Source of the DNA: Membranipora membranacea
Taxonomy: Eukaryota > Bryozoa > Gymnolaemata > Cheilostomatida > Membraniporidae
Reading direction: 5' to 3'
DNA length: 64,000 bases
Assembly (NCBI GenBank): GCA_914767715.1
Contig: OU612068.1
Span: 15,872,001-15,936,000 of the forward strand
The notes beneath the pieces are model-generated. The model was given only the letters and a program-made list of their open reading frames with translations. It did no database searches and was not told the DNA's origin. Below, piece after piece: positions 1 to 11,249 of this stretch. The translations under genes were made by a program, and so were the position numbers. How positions within the stretch are numbered: the first letter of the stretch is position 1; every line of letters begins with the position of its first letter.

Positions 1-974
1 GAGATATGGACTGAGCAAGAGTCTCATAGCTAGCGTCTGTTTGAGCAATTAATTCTGGTATCACCGGTCCTGTGATCTCTGAAAAGGCTCCCTACAACAA
101 AATTCAACGACCATATCAACAAAAACTCAGATTCCTTAATTACTGTCTAGAAGCTTAACCTGTCAGGGAGCCAGCGGATCAAGCAAGCATTCGTGAAAGA
201 TTATTACCCAAAATATGGACAGTCAAGCCAAAGCGACAAAGTTGATGGTACTCACACGTAATGGCAATTTCTGTTTCTTTTAAATTTATACCATTCAAAA
301 TAATGGCGATGGGATCTACTTTTTCCACACCAGGTAGCATAAGACAAATAGTCATGCTTAACTTACAAAGCAACACCATAAGAAGAACAGGGTGACGATA
401 CGATTAATTTTGTAAGTTTGTGTCAGCTCTGGGACAGCATCAGCATCACCCTCTATAAGCCTCCTGTAATAGAATAATAGACAAATATCTAATAAGCATT
501 CTACCTTTATACGAGCTTTAAATGGAAATAGGCAATCTTGGTACGATGAAGAAATGGTTTATTGGTGAAAAAATACCAAACGACCGATAGTAAAATCCTT
601 ATTAATCCAGTTTTACCCTTATTCATATCAAATTAGTGAAATTTTGAGCTAACGACACAGCTCGCTTGCTCGTGTGGTAACTTCCATGTTTTAGAAATTC
701 CCATAGATGAATATGCTTTGCAAAATACATAATATAAATGCTGCTGATTGCAGATATTTCATCTCATATGACTTTACCCTAGATTTTTTGTTAGTTGTAA
801 CTGCCTGTTTACCCAATCTGTCTGCAGGTTTGATTAGTGATTGTTGCTCTGAGAAGTTGAGAAGTTTTCACATTTCTTTGTTCGAAAGTGCTAACAAATT
901 GAGAGTAAAAATCCCACTCACCGTGTTTCGCCGTTAGATTCCTGGTAGGATTTGCTACTTCGATTTATACTCAT
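1..974 (-). CDS. Partial MFS transporter, N-terminal exons (MFSD4/NaGLT1-like)
   Basis: Three minus-strand exons fit by splice sites and phase: 974-922 (ATG at 974, ends phase 2 before GTGAGT), 463-367 (acceptor TTACAG, ends phase 0 before GTAAGT) and 91-1 (acceptor TTGTAG, cut by the window edge). The joined frame is open: a polar N-terminus of about 35 residues, then a hydrophobic stretch around RIVTLFFLWCCF, then a segment with GP-V-IPEL. A short cytoplasmic head followed by TM1 with a GP..P/L-DL-type motif is typical of major facilitator proteins such as sodium-dependent glucose transporter 1/MFSD4. The family assignment is inference from about 80 residues; the exon structure is better supported. 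The rest of the gene lies outside the window. The 275-bp intron between exons 2 and 3 contains a 66-codon open frame (179-379) that is not needed. Confidence 0.55.
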
Positions 975-2957
975 GTCGAAGCCTATAGTCTTACTCTCAG
1001 CAGCTATCAGTTTCTAGGCTACTGACAGAGACAAATCAGTTTAGTTGTAAATGTAAAAATGATGTGTTTCAATTGCAATACAAACAAAAGCACAAACAAG
1101 CCTAAACTCTCTGACAAGCCTAAAATATCTAACTTCATCTCATCTATCAAACAGTGAAGAAGCTTAAGTACTGATTACTATTAATGACAACCAACAGTCA
1201 CCTCCATCAGTTTAGGCTAATCGTTAATTCCTATGCAAACTACCACACCTTGCAAAAGTTCTATAATAAGCTTACTGTTCCTCCAATGAGTTAACGCTGA
1301 AGTGACACTATAGCAGATCACAGTGCAGCAGCACGGTGCCTGTGCCTGGATGTGCACTCTCATATGATGATCGCTCATTCATTACTGGCCATAACTTACA
1401 TTCATGGCCATATTGAAGGTCAGCTGTGTGGAGCTGCTGAGCACACTGATGTTGAATTGAATATTAATAACTATACTCTAAATATCTTACTTCCAAATCA
1501 GGAATAATAAATGAATTAACACTGCTTGCTGTTTTACAGATTATTGATTTTGAAATGTGTATTATGTATTGCTGAACTGTTTGAAAGAACAGCATAAAAG
1601 ATAGGCATGCAATGTAAGGGCAAATTGTGTTACGAGCATTTAAAAATTGTACCAGCAGTATTCTTGACATCAAAATCAATCACTGGAAAGTTTGATGCAA
1701 TGCAATTACGATGGGTGAATTTTAAAGCCACATTTCTGATCCACACTCAAGTACCCATATTTCATACTTTTTATTGGTAAACGTATCATTTCTAATTGAA
1801 ATGTTGTCCGTACAGTGGCAAAATAAGAATTAAAAAGAAAATGAATTAATCAATCGCGGAGTGAATTACAGGATTGACGATTAACACATTGTCAAGAGAA
1901 GCGCCACATAACAGAGTCCCCAATTTAAGTACAAAACTCAAACTCTTCGATGTCACTGTTGGCCCTGTCACTATGTTTGTACATGATTAGTAACAATGAC
2001 TTCAAATCCTGGCTGCAGCAGTTCTTTTTTTAAGTGTTTCATCATGGAACTCATAAGCATTCTTCATTGGATTCAGGAGTTGAGCACGCATTTGAAGCAT
2101 GTGACCACAGTGAATGACAAGTTTCTTCCGTCGGATAGCGGAGTGTGTTGGTCGTGTATTGAGGTGCTGGCTAGAGATGCCTTGATACACATCATCATCA
2201 CAGTTATCAAGTGTTTTACTGAAGCCATCTGGGCTGATATCTTGCAGAGAGTTTATAGCAGAAAATATAATTATTTGTTATGACAGTTAGCGGTCCTGTT
2301 GACCAATGTGAATTATCACAGTGCATGTCAATCATTATATTTACAGTACTGCCAGCTTATTATGACTTGTTTGACATCTGTTAATATCATGTTTTCAGTT
2401 TATTAAACTAAGAATGTTTACCATGCCTTCACACTGTGGTCATAGCACAGCCCCTCGTTGAGGCCATATCATCGTTATTACATTTTTTGATCAGGATTTG
2501 ATTGCATGATTGTGTGAGTTGCAAATTTTGAACTATATTAAATATATCTGTTTTCATGCTGGTAGATCAAATACTTGTAGTGGCGTTTTAGTCATCGTGC
2601 CCTCTATTCTATATGTCATGTAGATACCCCATTATCATATGAAGAGCAAAAAGGTGAAGCTGAAACAGTCTATCCTCGCTTCATTTATGTAAACTTCGCG
2701 AGGTAGTAAACCCAACTGTAACTCCACAATGGTATTCCATAATAAAAGTTTACTTATCAAGCATTGAAACAACTGGATGGAATTGTGTCCTCATGAAGTA
2801 TGAGTTAACAACTCTGTAGTTCAGATCGCAGCAATGTGAGTTAGCTGGGTTACATAATCAAACACTCATTTTCATAAAATATCACCAGCATCAAGATGTT
2901 AATACTATAAAGCAACTGCATCTCAAAGAACAGAATGTCAAGATATGAAATTATTTT
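975..2957. other. Intergenic, no convincing gene
   Basis: This is the upstream side of the transporter-like gene. Only short open frames are present. One plus-strand frame at 1996-2283 has a cysteine-spaced tail and is discussed as a weak finding. I see no tRNA, no clear transposon end and no splice-supported exon chain. Confidence 0.4.
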
Positions 2958-2967
2958 ATGTCCTTGT

Positions 2968-3037
2968 CCTATGTCGGTTTGTTTTGTTCTCACATCATCC
3001 CCATTAATCAGATTACCATGAGTGTGAGATTCCTCAA
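2968..3037 (-). pseudogene. Short duplicate of a Nischarin exon
   Basis: On the minus strand this patch encodes EES-THG-L-NGD-V-K. That matches the segment [16 protein letters not shown] encoded by the Nischarin exon at 28800-28629 in this same window. Over about 54 nt I count roughly 9 differences (about 83% identity). Similarity fades on both sides and no usable splice sites or neighbouring Nischarin exons are visible, so it reads as a stray copied fragment. The alternative is that both copies come from a dispersed repeat that was exonised in Nischarin. Confidence 0.45.
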
Positions 3038-3045
3038 TGCAGAAG

Positions 3046-3926
3046 TAACCTGTACCTTGCAGAAAGATCAAACTCACAGCGTATTTCAATTAGGAAGAGT
3101 GAGGTTTTTTAGCCGAACCCTTGAGATCAATCCGCTCCAAATCGATTATTTGCAAATATGTCCCCAAATCATTCACCTAGACGAGATGTAATGAAACCAA
3201 GGAATAAGTAATTTTGAGACACGACCTCTGACCGGTCTTGCTCATCTCAGCACAAACAGTAGATGTAATAATGTAATGATGTAATGATGATTTTGGCAAT
3301 TGAAAATCCCCCTGGAATGTATATTTTTCATATTACAAAATCTAATCAATTTCAAATTTAATAGAGAGACTGTCATCCTAATTAACAGACCTATCATTGA
3401 TTAACTGATTGATTCATTTATTAGAATACATATCACAGACAAGAATACACCTTACAAAATTCGGTCTAAATACTGAACATGACCAAAACTAGAAGAAGTC
3501 AGAACTCTGTAGGATTTTTTAAGGTCATACCTCGCCAAAAGTTTTTTGGGGTTTCTCAATCTGCATGATCAAAGAAGTCTACATAAAAATTTAACTAGAA
3601 ATGCGGCGATCATAAATGCCACAAAACTTCAGGGGTGTGGATGATATACACTGAGGTTGTCGATTGAGTTTATGATGGATGGCCAATTGGCGATGTCATT
3701 ATAAGTGCAAATTAAAATGGCTGTCCTTTCCATGCCACCTATGAGGAAGACAGCCGGAGTATCGTTGTTCTATTATGTGGCAGAACTCCCCCCCCCCCAC
3801 AATTATTTCCAGTGAAATACAGCCATAGAATATAACGTAACAAACATTTTAAAACTGAGGTATATTTATATATATCATGTAGAAATAAGCGCTCCTCCCC
3901 ATGCTCCCTCCTTGCTTTTTTTTAAT
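3046..3926. other. Intergenic, low-complexity tracts only
   Basis: No gene is seen. The stretch holds a short TAATG-type tandem near 3264-3290 and a C-homopolymer near 3788-3798. Confidence 0.4.
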
Positions 3927-3927
3927 C

Positions 3928-3994
3928 TGCCTCACCGGAATTTGAACTTGGGCTGAGATCAAACACTCCCACCGCTCAGCCACGCTGGGCCGCT
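3928..3994 (-). repeat. tRNA-derived SINE fragment
   Basis: On the minus strand an A-box-like TGGCTGAGCGG (3972-3982) is followed about 25 bp later by a B-box-like GTTCAAATTCC (3937-3947). Order and spacing fit a tRNA-type pol III promoter. The acceptor-stem ends do not pair, so this is a SINE head or tRNA-like relic, not a tRNA gene. A half-copy with only the B-box side lies at about 4137-4172. Confidence 0.5.
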
Positions 3995-4219
3995 AAAGCT
4001 TGCAAAGCTCAGTGCGAAATAATCCAGGTAGCTAAATTTAATGATGTAGTGGGTGTAAGTAGCAATAAATAGGTACCAAAACAAAACAAGTTAAACCACC
4101 AAGTAGTAAAGGAGATAATATGTAAATAGAATCTGTCTTCACCGGGATTTGAACTCTCGCGCAACAAGCATGTTTTAATTGTAGTATAATTGTACATTGT
4201 ATATAATTGTATATAGTTG

Positions 4220-4384
4220 TACAGCGCAGTTCACTGAATTCAAACCAAATTTTTTCTAATTAAGCAGAATTTGAATTAAGTGACATAAGAATGCATTGGA
4301 ATCTGGCTGAAGGGACCAAATTTCCTTGAATGAATTAACAGGAATTTTGAATTATCAAGTTTGAATTAACCAGTTTACACTGTA
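4220..4384. mobile_element. TA-flanked MITE (pogo/Tc1-like), copy 1
   Basis: A 165-bp unit starts TACAGCGCAGTTCACT and ends TTAACCAGTTTACACTGTA, giving terminal inverted repeats of about 25 bp of the form CAGTG...TTAATTCAAA flanked by TA. A second copy at 50544-50721 shares the whole interior, including the stretch around GAATGCATTG-AATCTGGCTG. TA target sites and CAGTG ends are typical of the Tc1/mariner superfamily, particularly pogo-like non-autonomous elements. No coding capacity. Confidence 0.7.
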
Positions 4385-4545
4385 TATAATTGTACATTAT
4401 CGTATATAATTGCATATTATATATAATAATATATAATATATTATATATTATATAATTTAATATAATATATATCTGTATATCATATATAATTGCATATAAT
4501 ATATTATTGTATATAATGTATAATTGTATGTAATGTATGTATGTA
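4385..4545. repeat. AT-rich degenerate tandem
   Basis: Irregular repeats of TATAATTGTA, ATATAAT and ATGTATGT fill this stretch right after the MITE end. It is low complexity and non-coding. Confidence 0.6.
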
Positions 4546-4687
4546 ACAAAACAAGTTAAACCACCAAGAAGTAAAATGTAAATTCAATCTTTTTTTTAGT
4601 CAACCTTTTTTGATATTTTTAATGGCACATTTGGAAAACATTTTCTTGAAAATGGTATAGATGCCAATAGGGTATTTAAAAAAAATC

Positions 4688-4862
4688 CGTCTTCACCGGG
4701 ATTCAAACTCGGGCCTCTGGCGCAACAAGCATGTTATAGTTGTGGTATATGTAAAAATATTAGATTATCCACATTCACCTCTTTGTTTTTGTTTTTAACT
4801 TGGGCCACTTGCGCTGTGATCGAGCACACTAGCCACTCGGCCAAATCTGGGGCATAACCTTC
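4688..4862 (-). repeat. tRNA-like SINE fragments
   Basis: The minus strand carries an A-box-like TGGCCGAGTGG (about 4830-4842). Farther along, at about 4696-4712, lies a B-box-like sequence that is near-identical to one at 4140 and is followed by the shared CGCAACAAGCATG. The distance between the boxes is too long for one intact tRNA head, so this is either two fragments or one interrupted by about 80 bp. A second shared word, ACAAGTTAAACCACCAAG, appears near 4087 and 4552, so this area contains a partial duplication. Confidence 0.4.
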
Positions 4863-5064
4863 TCTAGGAGGGGGAAAAAGAGGGGGAGGGGGAAAGGAGA
4901 GATTGTTGGAGTCAGACACGTTAGGTGAAGCACCGGCCACCCAGGCTGCTGAATCCTACAGGTTTTCATTGATGTATGTTGGAGATTTATGGGTAAAGTA
5001 AGCTATTTTTTTATTTCAAGCTTTCATGGCACATATCAGACGAAAAAAAATATAAATAGGAGTA

Positions 5065-5290
5065 GGAGGTGGCTCAGTTGGTTAGAGCGCCGGACTTCAA
5101 CACGCAAGTGTTGAAGGTCGTGGGTTCGAATCCCACTGCAGTCCATCTTCTACTGGGGATTGGTTGGTCCCCCAGGTGTGCTCCGACCTGCCTGCAAACA
5201 GAGAGCAAATTGGCGCAGATATTGCGGCCTCGCCAATAAGGCAATAATATTTTGCCGCCCATGCCTCGGGATGGGCGAGTGATAAGACTT
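5065..5290 (+). repeat. tRNA-derived SINE with altered anticodon arm
   Basis: The A-box TGGCTCAGTTGG (5070-5081) and a perfect B-box GGTTCGAATCC (5123-5133) sit at tRNA spacing, and the D-arm and T-arm are well formed. In place of a normal anticodon arm there is a 9-bp hairpin, CTTCAACAC-gcaa-GTGTTGAAG, and the acceptor ends do not pair, so it is not a functional tRNA. The roughly 150 bp downstream are GC-richer than the surroundings and contain small hairpins (for example CCCATGCC-TC-GGGATGGG), consistent with a SINE body. Confidence 0.6.
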
Positions 5291-6199
5291 CGGATTTTAA
5301 TCAACCTTTTTAATCAACCTCAACTGGTTATACTAAACATATGTGGTAGAACACAGGACTGTGATTCAGCCGTTTCTTCTATTTTTTTCCAAAACATTTT
5401 TTGAAAAAGTGACATGAGGCACTGGTTATAGGTTTTTCTATCCACATGCGTTTATCATAAACACAAAACTGAAGTTTTGTGGACAACATTACGCCATGAT
5501 GTACTGGCAGAGAGCATGACATCGAATTTCCGTAGCAAACTAAAACCTATTGTTACAATTGTCCATATAAAAAGACATTGCAAGTTTTTGGAGTAACAAA
5601 TGCAGTTATTTTATAAAGACTACCCTATATCATACAGCCGTAACAACAATATAGTTTCATGTATGATCTGGCTTGAACAAAAATTACATTTATATACAGT
5701 CATTTAGTCACTTTTAATGTATTTTAGAACTTTTCACAAGCTGGCTTGTTAATTCCTGTCTGTTACTGCAAAACTCTCCTCCTGTAGTATTTAAAATTCT
5801 GCTACTGCGAACTACTATCATAAGATAGTTTTGTGGTGACTACTTTGTGCTGTCAATCCTGGTTTGATATGAAGTAATGGTTGTGAGGCGTCTGAGCCAA
5901 ATGCTCCCAGTTATTGGCAGCTCCTATTCATTTGCATGGGCGCCAGTGGCTTTAATTTAATATCCCAATCATGATAAGAAAACTGAGGGTTTGAAATTTG
6001 CTAAACAAGGAAAAGCTACAATTCAAGTGAAAATTCAAAAGAATCAGACCAATAGTTTTCCAGTTTGTATCCTAGACGAGGCATGACCTATATAATAAAA
6101 TGTGCAAGGTGGCGTAAAAAACTATCTCTACCACATGCTCCTCTATATAAAAATGATAAAAAATCTTCAACATTGACTCAAAAAAGGGTCATCGTCTTC

Positions 6200-6200
<1 letters not shown>
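5291..6200. other. Intergenic, nothing recognised
   Basis: No open frame with coding character, no repeat ends and no RNA gene could be supported. Confidence 0.4.
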
Positions 6201-6230
<30 letters not shown>

Positions 6231-6231
6231 C
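6201..6231. repeat. (AT)n microsatellite
   Basis: About 30 bp of alternating AT follow ATATATT. It adjoins the 3' side of a LINE fragment on the minus strand, and a simple repeat is common next to non-LTR element 3' ends. Confidence 0.8.
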
Positions 6232-6300
6232 TTTATTGGTGCCGATCAAAGTCTATGACAAATAAAGACCATGCATAAATAAATAATAAAATCAAATCAG

Positions 6301-6740
6301 TCAGGTGTATTTATCAAAAATATCATTGCCTATAAATGCTGTCCTATTTATAGAACGGTGATTTCGGGCTTCCAAAAATATTTTGCACGGGTGATTCTCA
6401 TATTCTTTAACCTTTGCAATATATCGAAAACAAAGAATATCAATATGTATTTTTAGTTCTTTGAGCTTTAGTAAAGAAAGTCTCTCTTCATACTCTTCCT
6501 CATATGGAATCATAATTCTGGTGCATAGCTTTTGAAATCTCTCCTTATCATTTTGGGAGGTGTGTGGGAACCAGCATGGGGCTGCGCATGATAAAACCGA
6601 TAAAATTCTAGCTTTGTAAAATAATATCAGTGAATGTGATCTCAGACAAGCTTTTCTTAGCTTTATAAGACCATGAAGAGAATGTTTTGTTTTGTCAATG
6701 ATATGGTCTACATGGGAGTGAAACTTCAGGTGCGCTTATT
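6301..6740 (-). pseudogene. LINE reverse transcriptase C-terminal fragment
   Basis: Read on the minus strand, a frame without stops runs from about 6740 to a stop at 6301. It shows the hallmarks of the region after the RT active site in jockey/CR1-like elements: F-SHVDHI, then L--LRKACL, then LFYKARILS-L-CAAPCWFP, then RFQKL--RIMIPYEEEYEERL-LLKLKEL. The catalytic YADD part is absent, so this is a 5'-truncated, dead copy. Its start at the high-coordinate end is a truncation point, not a start codon. Confidence 0.7.
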
Positions 6741-7854
6741 TTGATGATAAGCGTCTTAGTTAGTGTTTGAATGTGTGCTCAACACCAATCTTTAAAATTC
6801 TTTATGATAGCTGTTCTGTCACTGGCATAGATTCAAATTCAAGTAAAGGTATGATAAGGGATGATAAGGGATGTGATGAGGGACATGATAACACTACTTT
6901 TGAATAACTAGTGGCTATAGGTTAGAGCTTAATACACAAAATACTTCACATTCCTCAGTTGTAACAACTGATTGTACATGATCTAGTTTTAGCGCACAAA
7001 CTTTGCCGAGATAGCTGGTAGTAGAATTTCATTGTTAGTTAGTTAAATCTTTTATTTCATGTAATATTGAACCTCAAAATTACACGAAGGAACTAAAAAA
7101 GGCCTATTTTGAAGGCAAATGTGTACATAGAATGTGATATTCAATAACAAAAAATATATAATAAAATGTTCTTCTAGGCTATTTTCAAATATATGTGAGA
7201 ATTCTAATGTGTTATTATGCTGGTGATGTGAGATGATGAGATGATGGGTGGAGCACCTGAGGTGGTTCATTCGATTATCTGGCAGATACGGCTCAACTGA
7301 TTATATATATATGTAAATATATATTTATATAATATATAATTTTTTTTTTTTTTGGAATGACAGGGCTATATGAAAATATGAAAAGGCTGGTTTCGTGATT
7401 TTGACAATTGGATGCCCATGTGCTTAGCCCCTCGCCGTTTTAGACTAGGATATAGGGGTACCCAACCTTTTTTTGATGGGAATAAAGCCCATAGCACCTG
7501 ATGCCGTGGTCATATTTCGACACATTTACATGCCGTATAATGAGTAGAATAGTTGAGTATTAAGGGAGTTTGGTGCATCTGAGAGTGAGATGACTAGAAT
7601 TTCTAATATTAGCTTATATTCTAGTTGTGATGTTTTATACAGGTAATATTCGATTCTGGTTAAATGTTCCATAGCCACTGAAAAATATTTTTGTGTTTGT
7701 AGTTTGAGTACCACTCATGGATAAAAATGTAGAATATATATATGAAATGTGAAATATTATAATTATTGTGAATATTTGAAGGTTTATATGGTTTAGAATT
7801 ACTGAGAGAATGTTCGTGTTCTGGTTGGAGATCTTCTGAAGTTGTGTTTATGTA
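6741..7854. other. Intergenic, AT-rich
   Basis: No gene is seen. There is a T-homopolymer near 7341-7354, AT-rich patches, and at about 7469-7487 a sequence GGGGTACCCAACCTTTTTTT that resembles one end of an hAT element, with no partner end found. Confidence 0.35.
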
Positions 7855-9370
7855 AACAGAGATACCACGCCAAGGCAGGCATAAGGGCAGAAGCTACCCT
7901 GGCAGCCCGACAGGCAATAAAGCCCCGGCCGTGTCTGCATTGAGCAGACTGATCCACTATTTTGTATTTGTGTTGACTCTGGAGTAGATGTCCATCTAAA
8001 ATGAAATGTCATCCCCAACTCCCTAGCGGACTAAGGAGTGGGGGATCAGAAAGTAGCAAGCAATGGTTAAACATACATGACCAACGGCAAAATGGTTATA
8101 ACGGATATGTAAGCGATTTACCTTTTGTTATACGAATACTACAAACTACTTGCATAAATGAGTATCATGTACACGCCGTGATACTGTAACTGAGAGTAAT
8201 ACTTACGCTATAATGTTCAGGCAAATTTACCTGTCTGAATGATGAAGTCTATAATACTTGATAGACTTACTGGTGTGTCTGGTAAAATGTTACACAGCAT
8301 CCTACTGTTGCTCAACAGGGTGCAGTGTTTTACAAAGTGCCGTGGAGACTCATCTTCCTCTAAACATAAGCATGTTGGACTGTAGGTGAGTCCAAGCTTG
8401 TACCTGTGCAGCAACAGATTGCAGTGTCCAGCCACGAGAGACAAAGCTCGTCCAACTGTGAAAGGCGCTATATACGAGAACTCCCTGACTATATCCTTTC
8501 CTGAGATATCTCCTGCTAGTTCCTCTAGCAAGCCCTCTGTTCCTTGAGAGTTGTTTCTGATGTAGACCTCCCATCTTTTTTTCCAAGTTGCATTACAATG
8601 GCTTTTTATTGATGTTTTATTTAGATCCTTGAGAGTTAGAGTATCCATGTTAATTTGTCTGTCCTTTAGAGCTTTTATATCACTTAAGAACGTAATGTAG
8701 AGTTTACTCCGAGAGCATGATTTCAGTAAATCAAGATTATCGGTATTCATGAGCTGTTTAATCGTTGAGAGACGATCATGTCTATATCTTATGTTCATCG
8801 GTTGAACATTGGCGAATCTGTGAACAACTTCAGTCGGTGGTTTAAACGACATTCTCAGAGTTTCTTTTAGATAGTTGTACATGCTGATTTCCGTGTTTAA
8901 GTCCCACAGGTGTGCACAGTAACATGCTTTTGGGATTATAACTGTGGTTAGTAATTTTCTTGTAGCCAGCATACTCATTCCAGCACCTATGCGTGATTTG
9001 AGCATGTTCCATTTTCTGCTTGCCTTACTCTTGGCTTCCTCTAGTTGTATTTTGAATGACATGTTGCCTTCTATGATCACTCCGAGAACCTTTGTCCTTG
9101 TTGCCTGCTGGACCATCTCGCCTTGGATTGCGGGTGGATTTATCTGTCCATTGAATATAAGCACATCTGTCTTTTGGCAATTTGCACTCAATCTCCATTT
9201 ATTCAGCCATGAGGAGAGGGAGGCTCCATTGTTGTTCATTTCTTCCTGAAGACTTTTATCATCTTTTGCCCATGAAATTATTGAGCAATCATCTGCAAAT
9301 TGTAGTTTAAGTCCGTTAACCTCTTCAAGAAGGTCTCGTGTGTAAAGGATGAACAGCAACGGTGATTTCA
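7855..9370 (-). mobile_element. 5'-truncated non-LTR retrotransposon
   Basis: The element is minus-oriented. Its 5' truncation is near 9367-9370, inside the RT domain just before SPLLFILYTRDL. The coding part ends at 8217. The sequence from 8216 down to about 7855 reads like a LINE 3' region (a segment near 7990-8035 with GGGAGTTGGGGATGACAT on the minus strand, then a GC-richer block at 7860-7960). The 3' boundary is a guess and no target duplication was identified. Confidence 0.55.
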
Positions 9371-9389
9371 TTATCAACCACTCTCCCAT
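8217..9389 (-). CDS. LINE reverse transcriptase, C-terminal half
   Basis: The frame is 390 codons. The first eight or so codons, from the ATG at 9389, are probably flanking sequence, and true RT sequence starts at SPLLFILYTRDL. The active-site box appears as FADDCSI (residues about 32-38), followed by the thumb region, SSWLNKWRL-AN--KT, and a C-terminal part with C-LCLEEDESPRHFVKHC, a zinc-finger-like spacing seen at the end of several non-LTR ORF2 proteins. It lacks the endonuclease and RT fingers, so it cannot be autonomous. The frame is intact despite truncation, suggesting a fairly recent insertion. Clade not certain (jockey/CR1-like group). Confidence 0.75.
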   Translation of the reverse strand: MGEWLIMKSPLLFILYTRDLLEEVNGLKLQFADDCSIISWAKDDKSLQEEMNNNGASLSSWLNKWRLSANCQKTDVLIFNGQINPPAIQGEMVQQATRTKVLGVIIEGNMSFKIQLEEAKSKASRKWNMLKSRIGAGMSMLATRKLLTTVIIPKACYCAHLWDLNTEISMYNYLKETLRMSFKPPTEVVHRFANVQPMNIRYRHDRLSTIKQLMNTDNLDLLKSCSRSKLYITFLSDIKALKDRQINMDTLTLKDLNKTSIKSHCNATWKKRWEVYIRNNSQGTEGLLEELAGDISGKDIVREFSYIAPFTVGRALSLVAGHCNLLLHRYKLGLTYSPTCLCLEEDESPRHFVKHCTLLSNSRMLCNILPDTPVSLSSIIDFIIQTGKFA

Positions 9390-9640
9390 CGAATGCTATT
9401 GCCAGCTACCCCAGCACAGGATGAGCGCTTAAACTACACTAGATAATATCGCTTATATGCGCATTTGTACGGAGCATGGAAACATGGAAACATGGAAACA
9501 TGAGATCTCAAATCTCGTGTGTAAAGGATGAACAGCAACGGTGATTTCATTATCAACCACTCTCCCATCGAATGCTATTGCCAGCTACCCCAGCACAGGA
9601 TGAGCGCTTAAACTACACTAGATCATGAGATCTCAAATCT
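9334..9640. repeat. 111-bp direct duplication at LINE 5' junction
   Basis: Positions 9334-9444 recur at 9513-9623 (offset 179) with no difference I can see. The unit includes the last bases of the truncated LINE plus its flank. A 17-bp word, CATGAGATCTCAAATCT, lies at 9499-9515 and again at 9624-9640, so the second copy sits between short direct repeats. Three copies of ACATGGAAAC lie between the units (9480-9500). Confidence 0.8.
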
Positions 9641-11249
9641 GGATCAACAATTACACCAAGGTACCACTTTATCTAGACCATGTTCAATCCAATTGCCTGC
9701 ATTCCAGTTGCTCCCTTCCACTGGTCACGCCTCATGCATTTAACCATTGATATTTACATTCATATCAATGCATTTAAAGTGCCTCGACCGGTATATAAGG
9801 GCCAGTCAATGTAAAGCGATCACCCAGCCATATCAGATTCAAATGGGGTTAGCAGCATTCAAATTCCTCCTGCTTTTTCGGAATTAAGAGGAGAAGCAGT
9901 GAATTATTTTTAATGGGAATCAGACAAGCTGATGCGGAATTGTGTGATACACATGCCCAATAAATTTTCATTCCAATAATGGCATTGGAAAGTGGTGAAA
10001 ATATGACTGATGTCATACGAAATTGCCCAATTCCGATAATTTCAAATCATCCGCTTCAAAATATACGAGCTCTTATTGGTCAATTTTGACGTTATGATTT
10101 ATGGTTTTAGAGGTTGCCTAGATACCGTTGTCAAGATTGAAATTGACCGTTGTAATTAAACCCTATAATCCCAAGTGTGATGAGCCAACACAACAATAGC
10201 TATATCATAGCTTCTATTCAACTTTATTTATGAGTGTCTGCGAATCACAATTTCTTATATAACACACTTGACCACTTGAGAACGCAACGTGGACTGGCTG
10301 TTAGAGGCGGAGACCAAGGCCATTCTCCGCCTCTACTTACATTGATCAGCCAATGGTCTTGCCTGTCACTTCACATGATTAATCCCCGTGCACCCCCTTC
10401 GATTCCTCCTCTTTAACCCATTTAACCCATTTAATTCAGTGATTTAACGATTATAGCTATGACTCACATATTGGCAATGTGTCTTTTGTCAACAACATGT
10501 AATCTAAACCCCCCCCCCCCCCCCCCAACAGCTGCACTAACTACACTTAGTAATAGCGCCAAAACATGGTCAAATAATTGTAGTCATTGAAGGTGGAACA
10601 ATGAACATGAAATAAGAGTAGATTCTTTTTTTTGGGGACTGCAGACGAGCGAGTAATAAGCCATGCGCGATTGTTTTTTATTTACTTAGTGACATAGGCT
10701 CCTCCCCTTTTTCTCGCTACACTGGCTATATCCCCCAAGGAGTGGCAGCTGCTATTATATTAAAATGCTTATGTGAACAGTGCGAAATGCCTGGCAACTA
10801 ATGTGTATATTGTCTAGCACTAGGTCTACCTTTTATCCCTTAACACTTTAATCAATGAACTCCCTCTTCATTGCTTGAATGGATGTATAGAAATACTTAA
10901 TACATACATACATAATCGATATTTGGTGTACAGCCTATGACTTGCCTTGCTGTTCCCAATCATACATATTGTATGTGTTGGGCATTGCATTGCATTGCAT
11001 TGCGGATGTTGGGGAAATCACTTGGATCACTCTATAGCTCTCTTTTCTGTCATGGAAGAGAGGAGGTTATCAAATAGAAACCTATGACAATGTATATCAA
11101 CCTTATGCATTCTACTGACTTAACAGGAGTGAATGAAGTAAGTACTAAGAAAATTATAAACGCTAACAGAATTTTGCTATTGTCATTTTAAAAATAGCGA
11201 AGACTAGGGAGATCTTTGCAGCTACTCTTAAACAATCTTTTCCATAGCG
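9641..11249. other. Intergenic, no gene recognised
   Basis: The stretch contains a TATA-like TATATAAGG at 9791-9799 without a recognisable gene behind it, a 10-bp-stem hairpin (AGAGGCGGAG...CTCCGCCTCT, about 10304-10336), a C-homopolymer at about 10509-10526, and a short GCATT tandem at 10983-11002. No coding exon could be supported. Confidence 0.4.

Noticed and set aside
5065-5144. Functional tRNA gene
   Set aside because: A- and B-boxes are good but the acceptor stem does not pair and the anticodon arm is replaced by a 9-bp hairpin.
9791-9799. TATATAAGG as a core promoter
   Set aside because: No gene or element start could be linked to it downstream.
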